From NCBI GenBank assembly GCA_019233165.1, contig JAFAMS010000507.1:1-7905 (forward strand): a DNA stretch of 7,905 nt. Reading direction: 5' to 3'. The translations under genes and the position numbers were made by a program. Position 1 is the first letter of the stretch. Each line of letters begins with the position of its first letter. Positions 5,575 through 7,905 of the stretch are shown one piece after another. Under the pieces are notes generated by a model. The model was not told the origin of the DNA and made no database searches. It saw only the letters and a program-made list of their open reading frames with translations. This DNA comes from Vulcanimicrobiota bacterium (GTDB lineage: Bacteria > Vulcanimicrobiota > Vulcanimicrobiia > Vulcanimicrobiales > Vulcanimicrobiaceae).

Positions 5575-6339
5575 ATGTTCGACTTGCACGGTAAGGTCGC
5601 GCTCATCACCGGCTCGTCGCGCGGGATCGGACTGGCGATCGCCGAGCGCATGGCGGAGTTCGGCGCGAAGGTGACGATCTCGAGCCGTAAGGCGGACGCC
5701 TGCGAGCAGGCAGCCGCAAAGATCGCGGCGGCCGGCGGCACCGCGCTCGCACACGCTGCGAACATTTCGGAGCGTCCGGCGCTGCAAGCGCTCGTCGACC
5801 GGACGCTCCGGGAGTGGGGCCGGATCGACATCCTCGTGTGCAACGCCGCCGTCAACCCGCATTACGGCCCGCTCGCGACGATCTCCGACGACGCGTTCGA
5901 CAAGATCATGGCGAGCAACGTGCGCAGCAACTTGTGGCTCTGCAACATGGTGATCCCTCAGATGGCCGAGCGCCGCGACGGCGCCGTCGTCGTCATCTCG
6001 AGCATCGCGGGGCTCAAAGGGAACAAATCGCTCGGTGCGTACGGGATCTCGAAGGCGGCCGACTTCGAACTCGTGCGGAACCTCGCCGTCGAATGGGGTC
6101 CTTCGAACGTGCGCGTCAACGCAATCGCGCCCGCGATCGTGCGAACCGATTTCGCGCGCCGGCTTTGGGAGGATCCGCAGATCTACGCGAACGCCGTCGC
6201 ACGCTATCCGCTCGGCCGGATCGGCGAGCCGGACGACGTCGCCGGGACGGCGATCTTTCTGGCCTCGCGCGCCGGCGCGTTCGTCACCGGCCAAGTCGTC
6301 GTCGTCGACGGCGGCGTTACGATCGCGGACGCGCATTAA
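5575..6339 (+). CDS. SDR-family NAD(P)-dependent oxidoreductase
   Basis: This 254-residue classical short-chain dehydrogenase/reductase catalyses NAD(P)(H)-dependent alcohol/ketone interconversion in the cytoplasm. It has the dinucleotide-binding TGSSRGIG (12-19), ISSRK after beta-2 with R38 hinting at NADPH preference, CNAAVNPHYG (89-98, the NNAG-equivalent), N115, S143 in ISSIAG, and YGISK (Y156, K160). It also has NVRVNAIAPAIVRTDF, and YPLGRIGEPDDVAGTAIFL followed by VTGQVVVVDGG at the C-terminal end. The length is normal. The CNAAVN and GRIGEP features recall the DHRS4/FabG-like group. The start is fixed by MFDLHGKVALITG, the usual SDR beginning. It runs against its neighbours: its TAA shares TTAA with the convergent kinase stop (4-bp overlap), and its ATG is 17 bp from the divergent PimC-like ATG. 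A 3-hydroxy- or 4-oxo/4-hydroxy-acyl-CoA substrate is suggested by context only. Confidence 0.93.
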   Translation: MFDLHGKVALITGSSRGIGLAIAERMAEFGAKVTISSRKADACEQAAAKIAAAGGTALAHAANISERPALQALVDRTLREWGRIDILVCNAAVNPHYGPLATISDDAFDKIMASNVRSNLWLCNMVIPQMAERRDGAVVVISSIAGLKGNKSLGAYGISKAADFELVRNLAVEWGPSNVRVNAIAPAIVRTDFARRLWEDPQIYANAVARYPLGRIGEPDDVAGTAIFLASRAGAFVTGQVVVVDGGVTIADAH

Positions 6340-7370
6340 ATCTGGCCGCTCGCGACGAGGGCGCGCGCCTTCTCGAACAGGAGCCCAATCCGTTCGCCGA
6401 ACGACGAGAAGCGGCGATCTTGCGTCTGGCCGCGCAGGTACCTGATGTAAATCTGCGCGACGATCACGATCGTTCGGAAGAGATTCTCCACGACGTACCA
6501 ATGGAGCTCGCCGAGGTCCATGCCCGTCGCACGCGCATAGCGCTCTGCGGCATCCCGGCGTCGCATGAATCCGGGCCGATGGCTCGGCATCGCAGCCGCT
6601 CGGATCCAGTCGGGGTCGTCGCCGGCCTCGACCCAATAGTCGAGCAGGTAGCCGAGATCCATGAGCGGATCGCCGCGCGTGCACATATCCCAATCGAGCA
6701 CCGCGACGATCCGTGCCGGATCGTCGGGGTCTACGAGCAGGTTGTCGAGCTTGTAATCGTTGTGAACGAGCGCCACCGCTTGCGAGCGCGGGAGATGCGC
6801 GCGCAGCCACGCGATCAGCTCGCTCGAATACGGATGATCGCGATCCTTCGCGGCTTCCCAGCGGCGGATCCAACCCTCGACCTGGCGCTCGACGTAGCCT
6901 TCCGGCTTACCGAGTCCCTCGAGGCCGACCGAGGTCGCGTCGACGGAGTGCAACGCGGCAAGCGTATCGATCAGCGCTTCGCCGATTCGCGCGCACGTGG
7001 CAGGCTCGTCGAACCGCGCGGGGATCTCGCGGCGAATGACGGTCCCGCTTCGGCGTTCCATCACGTGGAAGTCGGCTCCGAGGATCGCCGGATCCGTACA
7101 TTCCAGGAAGCTTCGCGGCGCGAGCGGGAACGCGCGATAGAGTCGCGAGAGGACCCGGTGCTCGCGCCGCATGTCGTGCGCGCTCGGCGCGACCGGCCCC
7201 AGAGGCGGGCGCCGCAGCACGTACTCGCTCGCTCCGAACCGCACGAGGTAGGTGAGGTTCGCGTGCCCGCCGCCGAACTGCGCGAGCGAGAAAGGCCCAT
7301 CGGCTTCGGGAAGGCGCTCGCGCAGATACGCTTCGAGCCGTGGCGCGTCGAGGCGCTCGTCGGCCCGCAT
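6336..7370 (-). CDS. APH-fold phosphotransferase, ACAD10/11-LvaA-like group
   Basis: This 344-residue kinase-like protein belongs to the aminoglycoside-phosphotransferase (PF01636-type) fold. The nucleotide loop is QFGGGHANLTYLV (31-43), followed by EYVLRRPP, where arginine stands at the usual ATP-lysine region as is common in this subgroup. The catalytic loop is VHNDYKLDNLLVDP (202-215; H203, D205, N210). The metal-binding motif is VLDWDMCTRGDPLMDLGYLL (224-243; D226). The C terminus is helical and ends in ALVASGQI. Relatives accompany acyl-CoA dehydrogenases in many bacteria and are fused to them in mammalian ACAD10/11. Pseudomonas LvaA phosphorylates 4-hydroxyacyl-CoA, so a CoA-ester kinase is more likely than antibiotic resistance. 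Some mycobacterial members carry a misleading acyl-CoA dehydrogenase name (FadE36). The start is ATG at 7370, with GAGGTGAT overlapping the upstream gene's stop. An in-frame GTG at 7379 is a less likely alternative. Confidence 0.92.
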   Translation of the reverse strand: MRADERLDAPRLEAYLRERLPEADGPFSLAQFGGGHANLTYLVRFGASEYVLRRPPLGPVAPSAHDMRREHRVLSRLYRAFPLAPRSFLECTDPAILGADFHVMERRSGTVIRREIPARFDEPATCARIGEALIDTLAALHSVDATSVGLEGLGKPEGYVERQVEGWIRRWEAAKDRDHPYSSELIAWLRAHLPRSQAVALVHNDYKLDNLLVDPDDPARIVAVLDWDMCTRGDPLMDLGYLLDYWVEAGDDPDWIRAAAMPSHRPGFMRRRDAAERYARATGMDLGELHWYVVENLFRTIVIVAQIYIRYLRGQTQDRRFSSFGERIGLLFEKARALVASGQI

Positions 7371-7374
7371 CGCG

Positions 7375-7382
7375 ATCACCTC
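7375..7382 (-). promoter_or_regulatory. Strong Shine-Dalgarno site (GAGGTGAT) of the phosphotransferase, overlapping the upstream stop codon
   Basis: GAGGTGAT on the minus strand matches the 16S anti-Shine-Dalgarno well and lies 4 nt before the ATG at 7370. It contains the TGA (7378-7376) of the 3-hydroxyacyl-CoA dehydrogenase gene. Ribosomes ending the first gene would sit over this site, so the two genes are probably translationally coupled. It also decides the ATG at 7370 over the GTG at 7379. Confidence 0.75.
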
Positions 7383-7905
7383 GGGATCGCCCACTGCGCG
7401 CCTTTCCAGTGCGCGAATTCTCCGCCGGTCGTTGCGAGCTCGGCGAGCAGTGGAGCCGGCGTCCAGTGCGTGCCGTGCACGCGCTCGAAGGCGAGCATCT
7501 CCTCGTAGATCGTTCGAATTCCGGTCGCGTCGGCGTAGCGCAGCGGGCCGCCGCGCCAAATCGGGAAACCGTAGCCGTAAACCCAGACGACGTCGACGTC
7601 GCCCGGCCGCTGCGCGATCCCTTCCGCGAGGATCTTCGCCGCCTCGTTGATCAGCGGATAGATGCAGCGTTTTCGAATCTCGTCGTCGCCGATCACCCGC
7701 TGCGCGATCCCCTGCGATTTTGCGTGCTCCGCGATCAGTTGCTCGACGGCGGGGTCGGCCATCGGAGTTCGTCCGTCGATGTACTTGTAGAATCCCGCGC
7801 CGGTCTTTTGTCCGAAGCGGCCCAGCTCGCACAAGCGGTCTTGCAAGGTGGAGTACCGGCCCTCGGGAGGTTTCTCGGCGTTCCGGCGTTTGCGGATCCG
7901 CCAGC
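7376..7905 (-). CDS. 3-hydroxyacyl-CoA dehydrogenase, FadB/FadJ-type C-terminal part (5'-partial, cut by window end)
   Basis: The visible 175 residues are the C-terminal 3HCDH region of a 3-hydroxyacyl-CoA dehydrogenase, most likely the multifunctional FadJ/FadB type that combines enoyl-CoA hydratase and NAD-dependent dehydrogenase. The frame is open to the window edge (WRIRKRRNAEKPPEGRYSTL ...), and the TTG at 7846 is not the start. Diagnostic elements are LCELGRFGQKTGAGFYKY, IGDDEIRKRCIYPLINEAAK (binding-helix region), DVDVVWVYGYGFPIWRGGPL and a terminal WTPAPLLAELAT. The PxWRGGPxxxAD pattern is typical of trifunctional-enzyme alpha subunits. With the downstream kinase 5 bp away and the acyl-CoA dehydrogenases further along, it provides the hydration/oxidation steps of beta-oxidation. 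A monofunctional 3-hydroxyacyl-CoA dehydrogenase cannot be excluded because the N-terminal portion is outside the window. Confidence 0.92.
   Translation of the reverse strand, partial: WRIRKRRNAEKPPEGRYSTLQDRLCELGRFGQKTGAGFYKYIDGRTPMADPAVEQLIAEHAKSQGIAQRVIGDDEIRKRCIYPLINEAAKILAEGIAQRPGDVDVVWVYGYGFPIWRGGPLRYADATGIRTIYEEMLAFERVHGTHWTPAPLLAELATTGGEFAHWKGAQWAIPR

Noticed and set aside
5548..6873. Long minus-strand open frame of 441 codons antisense to the SDR
   Set aside because: Arg/Pro/Asp-rich shadow of the SDR and kinase genes; no family features.
6336..7370. Aminoglycoside resistance gene
   Set aside because: The APH fold is shared, but the subgroup pattern and beta-oxidation neighbours point to a CoA-ester or metabolite kinase.
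5814..7508. Long plus-strand open frame of 564 codons antisense to the kinase and overlapping the SDR
   Set aside because: Its product is Arg/Asp/Glu-rich with no recognisable motif and covers two well-supported genes (SDR and APH-fold kinase). High GC content creates long stop-free shadow frames.
7376..7846. Complete small gene starting at TTG 7846
   Set aside because: The frame continues in family-consistent sequence to the window edge, so this is the C-terminal end of a larger FadB/FadJ-type gene.
1..7905. Mobile elements, CRISPR arrays, tRNA/rRNA genes, riboswitches
   Set aside because: No transposase or integrase motifs, regularly spaced repeats, cloverleaf-like segments or known riboswitch cores were seen. 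The repeats present are coding low complexity.

Overview
The window is a GC-rich bacterial chromosomal segment with compact, strongly G/C-ending codon use. I see no mobile-element, phage, CRISPR, tRNA or rRNA signal. The phylum cannot be fixed from the sequence. The Arg-rich, TRAM-bearing RNase E/G, the mixed GTG/ATG starts and possible leaderless starts would suit an uncultivated high-GC lineage such as Candidatus Eremiobacterota, but that is a low-confidence guess.

Left part (1-2680, + strand). The 3' two-thirds or so of an RNase E/G gene runs off the left edge. It holds the DNase I-like catalytic subdomain, the Zn-link CPxC, a TRAM-like domain and a very basic tail with R9 and R10 tracts and repeated KRTRK motifs. 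A small HAD-superfamily phosphatase of the MtnX/phosphoserine-phosphatase-like type follows 24 bp later.

Middle (2664-3357). A 215-bp spacer (2681-2895) carries a GC-rich hairpin and a plausible unannotated minus-strand small ORF (34-48 aa). It is followed by an unrecognised 153-aa Ser/Thr-rich protein that may be leaderless.

Right part (3345-7905). This is a CoA-linked catabolic cluster. On the minus strand, in transcription order, are the C-terminal end of a FadB/FadJ-type 3-hydroxyacyl-CoA dehydrogenase (cut by the right edge), an APH-fold phosphotransferase of the ACAD10/11-LvaA-like group, and then a heteromeric acyl-CoA dehydrogenase pair resembling PimC (large) and PimD (small). Between the kinase and the dehydrogenase pair, on the opposite strand, sits an SDR oxidoreductase. 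Its stop overlaps the kinase stop by 4 bp, and its start lies 17 bp from the PimC-like start.

Together these genes encode acyl-CoA desaturation (ACAD pair), 3-hydroxyacyl-CoA oxidation (FadJ-like), an SDR redox step and a small-molecule kinase. The set suits beta-oxidation of an unusual acyl chain such as a dicarboxylic, branched, sterol-side-chain or 4-hydroxy/4-oxo acid. The most interesting points are the antisense SDR embedded in the minus-strand run (a candidate non-contiguous operon) and the kinase+SDR+ACAD combination that recalls 4-hydroxyacyl-CoA catabolism.
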